Positions 10,611-22,322 of a stretch of DNA of 64,000 nt are shown one piece after another. This DNA comes from Metellina segmentata. Lineage: Eukaryota; Arthropoda; Arachnida; Araneae; Tetragnathidae. Below the pieces are notes generated by a model, which was given only the letters and a program-made list of their open reading frames with translations, had not been told where the DNA came from and did no database searches. Within the stretch, counting starts at the first letter, position 1. Each line of letters opens with the position of its first letter. Position numbers and translations under genes: made by a program. The stretch spans positions 101,497,441 through 101,561,440 of the forward strand of contig OX375874.1 in assembly GCA_947359465.1 (NCBI GenBank). Reading direction: 5' to 3'.

Positions 10611-11971
10611 CTACCAGGAGGGTCAAGATGGTAGGCAGACGTTCTCATATGCCATGAGGCTGTTAGGGGCGGACTGTGTAGCATAGCGCAGACGTGTGCC
10701 AAGCTCATTGGACAGAAGCAATTGAGTGAATAGAGTTCTTAAACCTCTTCTGGTAGAATGTAAATGGACCATGTCCCGGCAATAAGTGACTGTTTCTCGT
10801 TACAACCTGATGACTTCAATGATAGTCTTGTCGACTCCTCATGAATTTTCCTTCCAGCTTACTATCTTCCAATACATTTTACTACGTTCCAAACAGCAAA
10901 CAAGTGGTTTCCCTTGCTGGAAACTCCTGGGCCCGTTCACTTTTGGAGTTTCATGGCGCAAAGACCATGTTTGGTCAGATTGCAGAAAACATGCACAAAA
11001 AAAATCATTACTGATATAGAAAAGAAAACTACATCCAGGAAGTAATTCAACTGTACCGCATACAACACATAGGTTTCTAGCGCTGCTGATAAACCTCCTT
11101 AATAACGACAATCCCCTTCATCTATATCCGCTGGGGTTATCTATTAATCTATCTGCGTCTTCATTTCCATCATGTGCCTAGGTAAATTCCTTGTTGCTCT
11201 TGAAACTCACAGACTGATAACGATGAACGCTTGTGTAGAGGTATATCAAGCACCATCATAAGCACATTTACTGGAATTTCTAGCATTCCACTACTGGTGA
11301 TCTCTTTTAATAAGGCCCGTGAATCACTTCGAAATAGATAATTATTCGATTAAAGAACAAAACCGAAGATTAATTCCCAATGCTAAAAGCGCCGACTGAA
11401 AATGAACCGAGATAGTTTATATCAAAAGTGGCATTCTCTGAATAATGTGTAAGCTTACCAAATCCGAAGTAAAAGAGCTGAGTCATTATAAGTGTCGTTA
11501 AAAGCTCATTATAACTATCATTAATTTCCTATTTACCAATGAAAGTAGCGCGTGATGCTTCCGGAAGTGGAACTTTTTCGCTCGCATTTAATGTCCTTTG
11601 CCAGCGCGTAAACGTGCCCTGTATATTATGGCCGATGTATGGACAAGGGAGAGTTCTGTCGTTACGTTAAACTTATGGTTTGGTTATTGATGGTGATGAA
11701 GACTATCTGTCGAATGAAATGCAATAATCGGAGAAAGGGTCCATTTTGAGCGTTGGATTCTTTTATCTAATCCACGGAAGAATTTATGGCTGAAATTGTA
11801 TTATTTAGCTGAGGTGATTTATAAGAGTGCGAGAGTATTTGCACTTAAGTAAACTATACCCATTATTCATGAATTTAGGTGTTTGCAATATGAGTGAACG
11901 ACTACTTAAGTCCAAGATGAAACCAAAAGTAAAATTTTCAAAGTATAATGAGTACAGTGTTCTTGAAGAGA
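10611..11971. other. Mixed-composition DNA, no gene recognised
   Basis: Overlapping frames of 77 codons (plus, 10786-11019) and 90 codons (minus, 10839-11111) have no recognisable domain and are mutually exclusive. A short block at about 11540-11660 has higher GC and no ORF or repeat and could be regulatory, but nothing in it proves that. Confidence 0.35.
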
Positions 11972-12657
11972 TTATCCTAAAATGCTACGATGACCCGGTC
12001 GAAGGAGCAAGGGCTTAGCGACCGGGGGCTTGCAAGTCCGAAACCAACTAAAGACGGTCGTGCACAAAGGCGGTTGGTGCACGCTAAATTGGTCGTGACC
12101 TCAAATGTCCTCGCGTTGATCTGGTGTGAAAGTTTGGAGAGTGAGATGCCAGCTCAGATGCGACCTCGTCATCTGACCGTGGTATTGTCCTCGGATATTT
12201 CCATTGGGGGATTGAACCCGGACCGACCTCAATTGTCCTCGCGTTGATCTGGTACGAAAGTTTGGAGAGTGAGATGCCAGCTCAGATAAGACCTCGTCAT
12301 CTGACCGTGGTATTGTCCTCGGATATTTCCATTGGGGGATTGAACCCGGACCGTCCTCAATTGTCCTCGCGTTGATCTGGTACGAAAGTTTGGAGAGTGA
12401 GATGCCAGCTCAGATAAGACCTCGTCTTCTGACCGTGGTATTGTCCTCGGATATTTCCATTGGGGGATTGAACCCGGACCGTCCTCAATTGTCCTCGCGC
12501 ACCCCACTCTTTTAGCTTACCCCACATCAACGTGTGGACATTTGAGGCCATGTCAGAATTAACGTACGTGCCTTCTATGTTCACTACGGTCTTTCGTTGC
12601 ATTCGAGCTAGCAACCTTCCAGTTTGTTAATCTCTTCCACTAGTACCCTTAGGATAA
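11972..12657. mobile_element. Inverted composite of two family A SINEs
   Basis: A plus-strand copy with a degenerate tRNA-like head (11985-12050) and body is followed by three tandem body units. It then meets a minus-strand copy (12492-12648) whose tRNA-like head lies at the right. The outer flanks are themselves inverted: TTATCCTAA at 11972 and TTAGGATAA at 12649. The whole thing is a fold-back structure. It could come from a SINE inserting head-on into another, or from an inverted duplication that took flanking DNA with it. The inverted flank favours the second. Confidence 0.7.
12108..12491 (+). repeat. Three exact-period 128-bp units inside the SINE body
   Basis: TCCTCGCGTTGATCTGGT starts at 12108, 12236 and 12364, exactly 128 bp apart. 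The next TCCTCGCG is at 12492, where the sequence switches to the inverted SINE. Units 2 and 3 are almost identical and unit 1 differs slightly more. All three share the same deletion inside the SINE body: CTGACCGTGG runs straight into TATTGTCCTCGG, losing the TTCAAAATTACG block. They therefore arose by tandem amplification of one deleted copy. The minus-strand frames seen here are repeat translations, not genes. Confidence 0.9.
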
Positions 12658-13477
12658 GTAGAAATGTATTAGTATTGGACTTATCAGCAGAAAGGTAAAT
12701 AAGTTGTGCTTTGACTAAAATCGGTCATTTTTGACGTCAAAAGAATATATGTTCCTGGATGATGTAAAACCCATTTCACGTCCCTTCAAATAAATGTGCT
12801 TAACATCACCTACTTCTTTATAACTTCCAAAGTAAGGAATATAAATTTACATTCCACACATAATTGAAATCTCCAGAGATAGAGTAATTTAAGCAGGACT
12901 CTATTTGAAGAAGGGTCCGAAAACCAAATATAATTTACGTTTCAAGTCTAGATTCACTCAAACTCGGCCTGAGAAAAAATAGTGAAAGAAATGGATTTTT
13001 TTAATATACCAAGCTTGTACCATCCAGAAAGAATTCTGTGAAAGGGTAGATCAATTTGTATTTGCCAAGAGTGAGACATTATTAAACCCCTTAAGGCATT
13101 AATTGCTCGAGTGAGAAATGTCGCTGAATAAACCAGAAGAAGTTTTTGACGCTACGGTCTATATAGCAAAGCATAAATGAAAAAAAAAGAGTTCTGTTTC
13201 TATGTAATTATTTCATCAGTAATATTGCTGGTTAAATAAAACTTCAACTGTCAAGTAAAAAATATAAATTAAAAAAAAAATGCTACGCTAAGGTTACGTG
13301 CTTTTAAGGTTGAAGCGTTGAATCAAAAATCCTTTTGCTTTTATCATTTTATTAGAATAATGCCGGGTATTCATTTCAGACTTTCTTTTTAGATGCCATG
13401 AGCTTTTTAACGATTGGGAAACGCTAGCTTATATTTTTCGTTTCTGGAAAATTTAAACCTCTGTTGGAAATTTCCAG
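12658..13477. other. AT-rich DNA, no gene seen
   Basis: No ORF, RNA or repeat could be supported. Confidence 0.4.
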
Positions 13478-13805
13478 AATGTTTTTAGTTGAAGGTAAGC
13501 AATGAGGAATACTAAAAATCTAGTCGCTGTTAAAAGTATGTTTTCCGAACGATTTTACGAATGAATTCATAAGAATCGCAACAGTAATAACTTTCATTTG
13601 CTTCAGTAATAAATAAATGAATCACACTTTACTTAATATGGTGTTTAGTTGATGGTAAAAAATGGCGTTATTGAAAGCTAATAAAAATGAATTTGCTGGT
13701 AAAAGCTTGTTTTTCGGACGATTTTGCGAATGCATTGATAAAAATAGCACCCAACAAGAATAATATTTCAGTAATAAATAAATGTCGCATAAATAAATGT
13801 AACAT
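13478..13805. repeat. Diverged tandem duplication, about 159-bp period
   Basis: TTTAGTTGAAGGTAA...TTCCGAACGATTTTACGAATG...CAGTAATAAATAAATG at 13481-13620 is matched by TTTAGTTGATGGTAA...TTCGGACGATTTTGCGAATG...CAGTAATAAATAAATG at 13644-13785. The 122-codon plus frame at 13687-14055 starts in the second unit. It has no known motif and is probably chance. Confidence 0.75.
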
Positions 13806-14963
13806 CGATTATCGCTATTCCAACAACTCAACGTGGTCTAGTTCATCGTCGTATGTTAACGGTTCTTTGAATGAAAGTAATGGAAGTCAATACTTCAAAT
13901 TGATTTATTATTTGTATTTTAACTTACTGTATTTTGTACTTTGTTTAGGTGAACCGAAAAGTACGATTTCTGGAAATAAAAAGGTTCACAAACTGAAAGC
14001 AAATAAAAACCATTTTGATGCTAAAATAATATTTTTCGAAGAGTTGTCTTTTTGATTGTTGATTGTGGAAGGTAGTTGAATTTAAGTCGCACTGGAGCTT
14101 TTGCCAACATGAGAATGAATTAAGAGTTGGAACTTAAAAGAAGAGAAAAAATAAATTACTTTTGCTACAGCAAAAACAAATAAATACACCACATTTTAAA
14201 TTGTCTAATGCTAGTGCTTCAACTTCACACGGCCTAGTTCAACTGTTATATATTTATAGGTTTTACAATGATTAACAAAAACGATCACCATTTGCTGTAG
14301 AATGTTTAGGAGAAATGTGGAGTAAAGTAAGTATTTATAGAAGTAAAAAAGCTAACGACGTTTAGAACGTTTGCGTTTTATATTTTCTGAATATATTAAT
14401 TTATGAAACATTTATTTATGACTTACTCTACTTTTAATCTAACCCACATTACCGAAGTTTGAAACAGATTTAAGTCGTTTAATGTATCAAGTCACATTTT
14501 TGCATGTTCATGTTTTAGTTATTTTTGTAGCAATATTTTATTAAGAAATCACATTAACCGTTAAATATTTTCTTTCAAAGTTTATACTAGTAAATCGCTT
14601 TAAAAATAAAAGATTGTTTCCATATTGCAAGATGAAAATAATTCGCAATATTTAAATATTTAGTCTACATTAAGTTAGGATAAATTTATTAAAGTTAATA
14701 CATTTTATTACAGAATGTAATTTAATTTATGAAATAATATAATACCGATACAATTATTCAGATTTAATCTGTGAAATTCTATGCCAGTCCAATGAAACTT
14801 TATAAATAAACTAATAGTACCACAAAATTAAGATATTGCTTCACATTGACGAATCTTTAGAGACCTGAAACTAACAAAACTGCTTTTCAACGTGCAATTC
14901 CACAGGTCATATTATAGATACATGAGTATTTTTAGACATTAATATAGTATTAACATTTAGATA
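13806..14963. other. AT-rich DNA, no gene seen
   Basis: Nothing could be supported beyond the tail of the chance frame ending at 14055. Confidence 0.4.
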
Positions 14964-15137
14964 ACGGCCGGTACAACAGACAGCGCCCATTTAGAACTTT
15001 GACAATGGACAGTACATCAGTTGTACCTTGGAAGTTATACAAACTGTGCCAAGAAATTTTTAAGACTACGGCCGTTACAGCAGTTGTACCTTGAAGATTA
15101 TACGAATAAATCTTGATATATATCTATAGCCGTAGTC
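14964..15137 (+). mobile_element. Small element with GACTACGGC ends and internal tandem unit
   Basis: AGACTACGGCCGTTACAG and CTATAGCCGTAGTC bracket the right part as inverted GACTACGGC ends. A second, older unit (GTACATCAGTTGTACCTTGG then GCCAAGAAATTTTTA) precedes it. The same arrangement occurs in reverse orientation at 20479-20614. This looks like a short MITE-type repeat with one or two tandem internal units of about 65-75 bp. No target duplication was resolved. Confidence 0.55.
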
Positions 15138-15240
15138 AAAAGGTTAATTTTCTTGTAAAAGAAACAGTCCATCAACATAGTTTGTAGGTCGTTTAATTTC
15201 CGTCGCATCAATTCTTCTTCTTCTTTCTAATCCCACTGAT

Positions 15241-16275
15241 CTGGATCAGATCAGGTCCATGAGTCCATCCGCCCTTAATCTCCCTAGAACCACACCAGGG
15301 CTACGCAGTAGGTCCTTCCGCTATAACGCAATGCATCCTAGCAAATGCTCGGCGATGTCCTCACTTGTGTTGCACTTTGTACAAGTGGGGAAGATTTTGT
15401 TTCCCGGTGAGAACCTTAGAGTCCTAAGGTGTCCAGTTTTGAACCTAGATAAAGCTGTCTGGTCCCGCCTCTCACCACCAAAGCTCAAAACACCACCAGG
15501 GCCAGGGCTACAGTACCAAGGATGGGGAGGCGGAAGTTTCCAAGAGCCTTACTTCTGGATTATATTTAATGGAAAGTCAGAGGCTCAGCAGGACACAGGG
15601 GCAGTGATGATCCCTTCTCAGCCAGTTCATCGGCAATGTCGTTATATTTAAGGTCTACATCATCAGAAGGAATCCATTGAAAATGTATAATGCAGGACTT
15701 ATTTTAAGTTTTTCAAAAACACAGATGGGGGCCCCGCTGGTCCACAATATTCCTCCAATTTTTCAGGTACTGTATAGCACTACGACTATCCACCAGTATC
15801 CAAATCTCCCCGCATAGTTGCCGTTCTAAAGAAAAATTTAAAGCCATGTTAATGGCCATCAGTTCTGAGAAAAATACGGAACTAAAATCAGGATTTCGCT
15901 GTTTGAGCAAGGTTTCTACAGTGCCAGATTTAATAACTACCCCTCTTCCAGTGTGGCGTATCAATTCTGAAACTAAAGATCCGACGACACAATCTAGCAA
16001 TTTTGAACCTCGGTGTTTATGATGCATGGGCACCTCAAAAAAATTTGTGTATAGGTAAGAAAGATTTAAAAAGACATGAAGAATGGATTCTGATACAGAT
16101 GTGTTCAAAATTTTACTAATAAAGTTCTTCCCAGTACAAATTAACAATATGTGATCCAATACTTCCCTGTTCTTCAGGCAAAGAAGACATTTATCTGTAT
16201 CTGCAAATTGGAGTCGCGGTAGCCCGGTTGGAAGGATAACAAATTAACAACCAAAGAGTTGGTGTTATAATTCAA
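15241..16275 (-). pseudogene. 3' half of RNase H-bearing non-LTR retrotransposon ORF2
   Basis: Reading leftwards from 16275, a cysteine cluster appears first (KCLLC ... DHILLIC, about 16150-16205). An RNase HI domain follows, with FFSELMAINMAL around the catalytic glutamate and WILVDSRSAIQYLKNW around an aspartate (15713-16159). After a frameshift near 15715 the frame resumes with FQWIPSDDVDLKYNDIADEL (about 15590-15660), the last RNase H motif. Around 15340-15430 a C-terminal CX2C...HX4C finger (CTKCN ... EHLLGC) is visible. This order matches the end of ORF2 in RNase H-carrying LINEs of the I/Jockey group; the clade is not resolved. The reverse transcriptase and endonuclease are missing, and there are frameshifts and stops. 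The 130-codon plus frame at 15259-15651 is a shadow. Confidence 0.8.
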
Positions 16276-16284
16276 TCAAATACC

Positions 16285-16520
16285 GTCGGGTACAAGGAAG
16301 GTATGGTGCACGTTAAATCTGTCATTGCCTAAAATGTCCTCACAGTGGCATCGAGTGGACTTTTGGAGAGTGTAATGGCAGCTCATGTGTGACCTCGTAA
16401 TCAGACAATGACTCAAACTTACGTGGTATTGCCCTTGAATCTTTCTCTTCGGGTTTGATCACAGACCGTCGCCAATAGTCCTTTGTGTTTCTCCAGTGAG
16501 ATGTAAATTAAATACCTACC
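16285..16520 (+). mobile_element. SINE family A copy adjoining the LINE break
   Basis: TGCACGTTAAATCTGTCATTG, GGAGAGTGTAATGGCAGCTC, CCTCGTAATCAGACAATGAC and GACCGTCGCCAATAG match the family body, ending with a TAAATTAAATACCTACC tail. AAATACC occurs at 16278 and 16510 and may be a short target duplication. The copy sits where the LINE ORF loses homology, so the SINE may have inserted into the LINE or at its truncated end. Confidence 0.7.
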
Positions 16521-19500
16521 TAACTTTCCAAAGCTTAAAACAAAGAAAGACTAGTTGTGAAATGGAAAATTAAAAAATAATTGTACGCGTGTGAAGATTT
16601 ATTATTTGTTAGTGATTTCAAAACACCCTCACACCAACAGAATCACATTAACCGCATCTGTATATGATGCCGGAAAAATGTTACTCTAAAGTATTAACTT
16701 TCTATACTCCTCTTCTCAAAATTTACCACTAAACAATATAGCTTTCAGCGCTATTATTTCTGTGGTGAAAAAATCTGAATAATCGTTTTACAAATCCAAA
16801 CAGCATGATCTTAACAGTATTTACATCAAATTTGGTTGTTTTAACAGATTTTTGATTGTTGAGCTCCAAACATCGCATCTTTAATTATATGACCGCCTTG
16901 TATAATATTAAATTAATGTTATTGTTTCTTCAACTGCTAAGGAGATTGATAAATATTATTTTAACGAGCACTCAATGAAACACAATAGATAAAAACGGCA
17001 ATTCGAATAGAGAGAGATAGCTTCAAATAACTTAAACCTTTTGCATTTTTCTAAAGGGTGCTTTTCCGACACTAAAATGCAAATGAAGCATTCTTACCAG
17101 GCGCATAAATACCGTCAACAAGGTGATAAAACAACTCGAAAACAGCATGAATAAATAATAAATTTTTTATTGCAAGCCATAATCCACTTGTACGTTTCGG
17201 AAAGGACAGAAATAAAGCAACATTCCAAACAAAACGATCGTAAAACGACACGAAAAGAAAATCGTTTCACAAATTCGTAAGTTTCACAAGTTCTTTTCCT
17301 AAAGAAAGCGGGAAAATGAAGGGCCCGGGAAAAAAAGAATACATAAAAAGAGGGGGCGAACAAGTGACATCAAAAAGTGAAAAAGAACGGTTACGATCTT
17401 GCGGCTCAGTCTGGAAGCATGAAGAACCAAACAACTTTTTTACGGCTTTTCGCAGCTTGATAACAGTCAACTCTTGCTAAGGATGTCACAAGGCTTTCTT
17501 AGTTTTTTTTTTTTTTTAAGTCGGGATACTTCTCTGGAGTCAGCGTTTCTGTCTAACCATTTTGAAGATATAAAAACGTTGCCGTTTTCAGAATTCTATC
17601 GTTATTGATAGCAATGCTGTATTACGTTGAGGACAAATTTCTTTAAAAAAAATAAAAACGCCTTTTTGAGTTTCCATAAAAGTCTGAAATAAGACTGCTC
17701 TCTAATTAAGATTGGGTTGAGTTGTTTGCAGGAATTAAAATAGCTATTTATACAAGTGTTCTTTCACAACTGATGTTTTGTCTGAGGCTCTCAGAACAGA
17801 AACTTTAAAGGTTTTATAAATGATCCTACTTATTTAAAGGTTCTGTGCAAACATTCTTAATGAGTAATTAAAATATGTTCTTTCAAATTTTTATTCTGAT
17901 GTTTCAAAGGTCTGGGTAATCATTTCAAAGAAAAAATGAATAAGAACACATTTTTACAAATGTGCTAGTACTAGTCGTAAATGATTTCTTTTAGCCAATG
18001 ACAACTAAATCAGGGATGACAAGAAGTTTAAATTAATTCCTCTTCAAGAAAATAATGATCACTTTTTTATAGTTTTTTTTCTCCAATATTATATATCCCT
18101 TGGAGTTATTGTTGAAGTATGGAACATTAATACTATTCCTTTAGCATCTCTCACTCAGAGAACTTTCCATCTATACTTTGTAAAGTATCTTAGATTTTTT
18201 CCCCTTGTGTTGGAGACTATTGAATTGATCTTCTATAAATGTTGTTTGGGTAATATATTATTTATTCTCTTACTTTCTTAGCACGTTTATTCAATTTATA
18301 CTAAAGAAATCATTAATCGAATTCTAGTTTGAGAAATTACTTCAAATATTCTGTGTATTTCCAAGAACATTATTTTATAATTCTGAATTTAACGTTGGTT
18401 TATATTATTCTGATTTTTGCTTTTCCCTGTTGAGAAGCAATGTAATTGGAATATAATCATTTCAAATCGTATAATTCTTCCAAAACTGCACAAAACTTCT
18501 TAGGTAACTAATAAATGTATTTAGTAATTAACATATGTAATCTTAGATTTCCAAATAGTCTATTAAATTATTTATAGCCGTAGACTGAGATTATCAGAAT
18601 GTCGAATGAACTGTATGCCAAATCCCCGAAAAATTATAATTAAATATAGATTGATATAAATTAGGAATGCACATTGATTTTGTGCGTTGAAGATTGCTTT
18701 AATGCATTTTAGTTAATTCCCTATTTTTATTTTTCGTAGCAGCAGTATTTTTGATATTTTGGCATAACAGCGAAATTTCTTATAATTTTGTAAAATGGCT
18801 CAATGAATTATCTTTGTTCTCTGATTCTTTTTACGCTCTTTCACTACTACGTATTCAAATACAAATAGTTTCTTTAGTTAATAGAAAGAAGTAACTAATT
18901 GTAGCTCATCAACACATACATATTATCAACACATACATTATCATATACGAACACATACATTCACATACATTATTATTTACGAAAAATGCGTTTAATTTCA
19001 CAGCTACAGAAGCAATAATGCGTCAAAACGTTAAATTAGTTTTTAATTTTCATTATTTACATCCTTATCAATGTTTCATGAGGGTAGATGTCCATAGGTA
19101 TCTCAAATACTCGTATCTGAAGTTCTGATTTTAATGTCTAAATAAACTTATTTAATTGATGTCATTGTTGTATATTTGGGCGTTACTTCTTCATTCAACT
19201 GGTTAAATTTCAGCAATCGTGTTTATATTTCCTTAACAAGAAATATTTGTGCTTCGCATTCAGACTCATTTATATGATATAGATTTTATTTAATACCTGT
19301 TGCATAATTTCTAAATATCTGATTCGAAATTAGAACTAATTAATGCAGGAGAGATTCATTTCAGATTATTATTTACCAATAAAATGTGGTTATTTGGGTT
19401 TCTTAGAAGTAGTGGGTGCAATTTGATAAAACAATGTCACTTAAAAAGTAAGTAGTATTTTATCATGTAAAAATTATTTTCTTACGTCAAAGCATATTGA

Positions 19501-20478
19501 TTTCAAACTTTTACTACGCACGTTGGAATTCAATGTATCCATAGTGAATTTTCATTTTCTTTTATGTAAGTCATTTGTATTCAAAAACTCTTTATATTTT
19601 TATATAAATCCTCATAACTAAATATATAGTTTGAACCGACAATTCCTGGTATGGGGACGCATGACTTCAAAGAGAATAGCATTCCGTGTTTTCATATATT
19701 ATAGAGCCACACTATGGAGGCATAGTATTAAACACACTAATTTAATTGACATGGTTATATTTTCTACATGAATCTGAAGTGCTATGTAAAGTGCGCATAT
19801 TAGAAGATACAATTAAGAGAAGAAATACAAAATAATTATTTAAAACATATAATTATAAAAATACAATATAGAGTTGTATTAATAAAAAAGTATAACATTT
19901 AACGAAGACTTTTTGATCATATTTGGCGTAAAATTTGCTAAAGCCGTCAGCAGCAATTCTGTGAGATGAAGATTGGTCAACTGTGAACGATATTTCAACT
20001 TCACGAAATTCACTGAGCACAAACATTCGCAGCAATATGTTGTAATAAAAATTTAAATTTGACGACGAGCAGCTGTCTTTAAGTGTGGATCTCTTAATTA
20101 TGACACTAGTTTCCAAAATTGAAAACGAGATTTGCGCTTCATTTGCAATGCATGATCCACTTTAGATCGTAATAACTCCAATTTCTCAACCGCTTTTTCA
20201 ACAAGTATTATTACAGAGAAATTAAAAATCTATATTCAATAATAAACAAATAAATGGGTTTAAAAAATTTGTAATTGTAGATTTCGTACTTTCAATCTCC
20301 AAACCTATGTTTCGAGGACAAGATTCCCAAACAGATTCAACTAAAGATAAAGCAAAGCGACAACGTACGACTTGAACGTGTCTCTTAGTAAAATTAACAA
20401 GATTCATGAAAAAAGTTCTGACATACTAAAGGGAAAAATAGGATTTAAATTTTCAATGGAAGCCGCACTTAAAATTTT
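16521..20478. other. Long AT-rich stretch, no gene seen
   Basis: No transposon relic or RNA gene was recognised. The stretch contains a T homopolymer near 17502-17518 and a block of more balanced composition at about 17040-17480. That block has opposite-strand frames (17115-17363, 17267-17470) but no motif. A GCCGTAGACTGAG fragment near 18577 may be a remnant of the GACTACGGC family. Confidence 0.4.
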
Positions 20479-20614
20479 GACTACGGTTATAGATATAACA
20501 AGTGAGATTCTTGGCGCGATTCGTATAACGATCAAAGTACATTTTCTGTAACGGCCCTAGTCTAAATTCTTTCTTGGCGCAATCATGGTACAAATGGTAT
20601 ACAGGCCGTAGTCT
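20479..20614 (-). mobile_element. Second GACTACGGC-type element, reverse orientation
   Basis: GACTACGGTTATAGATATA at the left, CTGTAACGGCCCTAGTCT in the middle and GGCCGTAGTCTAAAGG at the right match the reverse complement of 14964-15137, including the GCCAAGAA block. The pair shows that this is a dispersed element rather than local low-complexity sequence. Confidence 0.55.
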
Positions 20615-22017
20615 AAAGGTTTTCTCAAGGAAGTGCCGCATTCGCCAGTTTCCATTAAATGTCTCATCTGACATTACCCCCAAACTGTTTTGCATACTCA
20701 ATGACCGTGAAATTTATTTTTTTTACACTGGAATAAATATGTTTACACGAGCTTAGTGCTCATAAAAAGTACTAATCACTCGTACTAAGCACTCACTAAA
20801 ATAGGATCCGCTTCTATTCACTCTCACTCGCATTTGTACTAACACTTAGTCCTATTACTTCGTGTGCTTCATGTCCCGGTGTTACTGTGATAGGTTAGTA
20901 CTAATGATTAGCACTAATCTAGCGTTAACAGGGCTATGAGAAAATAAGAAGGTAAGAAACAAGCAGAAGAACAAAATTCAACACAGAATACTTCAATATA
21001 AAACAGCCGATTTATACACCACAACATGAAAGAGAATGCACAGAATTAAGAAACAACAAGAGTTATACCGAAAATTCTCCCGCGTTCAGGCATTGGGAAT
21101 GTCATAAGTTCCATGAAATGCTTTCCAGTGAATCTGTTGGGAATTGTCCAAAGGACGAGGCTGTTTGGAAAGCTGAAAGACAGTATACGTGATAGTACCA
21201 ATTTCATGCAGAGTTACGGTAATTCAATCACGCCGATTTATAAGATGAAAGCTTTCCACCGCATCATGCAATAGCTTGTTACGTACCACTTCAAGACAGC
21301 TACTATTCCAGTGTTTCGTAAATATTCTACCTTGCTTTTATTTTCGGCAGTTAGAAGTCACTACATGTCTCGATGATAGTTTTGCAAGTAGGACGATATC
21401 CAAAAACTCTACTAATTTATATTCTTTTAGTCTCCATTGTCTTTAATTCAAAGGTGGTACAATTATATGATTAGTCTGTTCGTACGTAAAAAATAACGCG
21501 ATGTTGAAGTATCTACTGTAATATACTATTTTTGTTATTAGATTTGAACCCTTCAAGTGGTTTTGACGAGATATCTCGTCATCGAGATCTGACTGATTTT
21601 GCAAATGGCGAGATATATGGTCATTTAGATTTTTCTGATTTGTTTTATGAGGATATTAAGATAAAAAACAATACACACATGAACATTTCCAAGTCACTAA
21701 CAGGTTTATGCATTTAACGTACCTAAAAATTTATTGAAGTACATAAACTGAACGAAATAGTAAATTAAACTGACTACTAGTCAGAAAATGTGCAAGTTGT
21801 CACAATTTATAAGACACTAGTTTTTCATTCCAAATGGATTTTTGTGGACAATCCCTGCTTCACATTCATAATACTGCTTATAAAGCGGGTTGATATTAAA
21901 ACTATTCACTATATTTAATTATTATTGGATATCGAAACTAATTTCGTTATTTTAATTTTATTACACATACATTAGGAATTTATTTGTGTCTTATCTTGTG
22001 ATCATTGTTTTTAATCA
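20615..22017. other. AT-rich DNA with two palindromic oddities
   Basis: At about 20750-20930 the words GTACTAA, TTAGTGC, AGCACT and TTAGTACTAA recur about ten times in both orientations. At 21567 GACGAGATATCTCGTC is a perfect 16-bp palindrome that begins a member of the dispersed GAGATATCTCGTC family. The 61-codon frame at 21532-21717 runs through that repeat and is not a credible gene. Confidence 0.45.
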
Positions 22018-22322
22018 ATTGCTGAATCAATTTTATAAGTGTCTTGAAGATCTTAGTCGGAAAGTTACCTATAAACATCCGTTATAAAAAATAAAGTACC
22101 TTATATTTTAAAAATAATTCTGTAAAAAGACTTTAAAAATCAAAAACTGTACATCAAGTAAGATTTGTTGTTGAATCAATTTGATAAGTGTCTCGAAGAT
22201 CTTAGTCGAACAGCTATGACAAATATCCTTTATAAACATAAAATACCTAACATTTAAAAAATAATTCCGTAAAAACAGTTTAAAAATAATTCCTTAAGAA
22301 CACTTTAAAGATCAAAAACTGT
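22018..22322. repeat. Tandem duplication, about 150-bp unit
   Basis: TTGCTGAATCAATTTTATAA, AAGATCTTAGTCGGAAAG and ATCAAAAACTGT in the first unit are matched by TTGTTGAATCAATTTGATAA, AAGATCTTAGTCGAACAG and ATCAAAAACTGT in the second. A TTTAAAAATAATTCC block is further duplicated within unit 2. Confidence 0.8.

Noticed and set aside
12229..12614. Repeat-protein ORFs on the minus strand
   Set aside because: They are translations of the three 128-bp SINE body units and the adjoining inverted SINE.
13687..14055. 122-codon ORF as a host gene
   Set aside because: It is rich in Asn, Lys and Ser, as expected from AT-rich DNA. It starts inside a tandem duplication and has no domain.
15259..15651. 130-codon plus-strand ORF
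   Set aside because: It lies opposite the C-terminal end of the LINE ORF2, whose RNase H and zinc-finger motifs read clearly on the minus strand.
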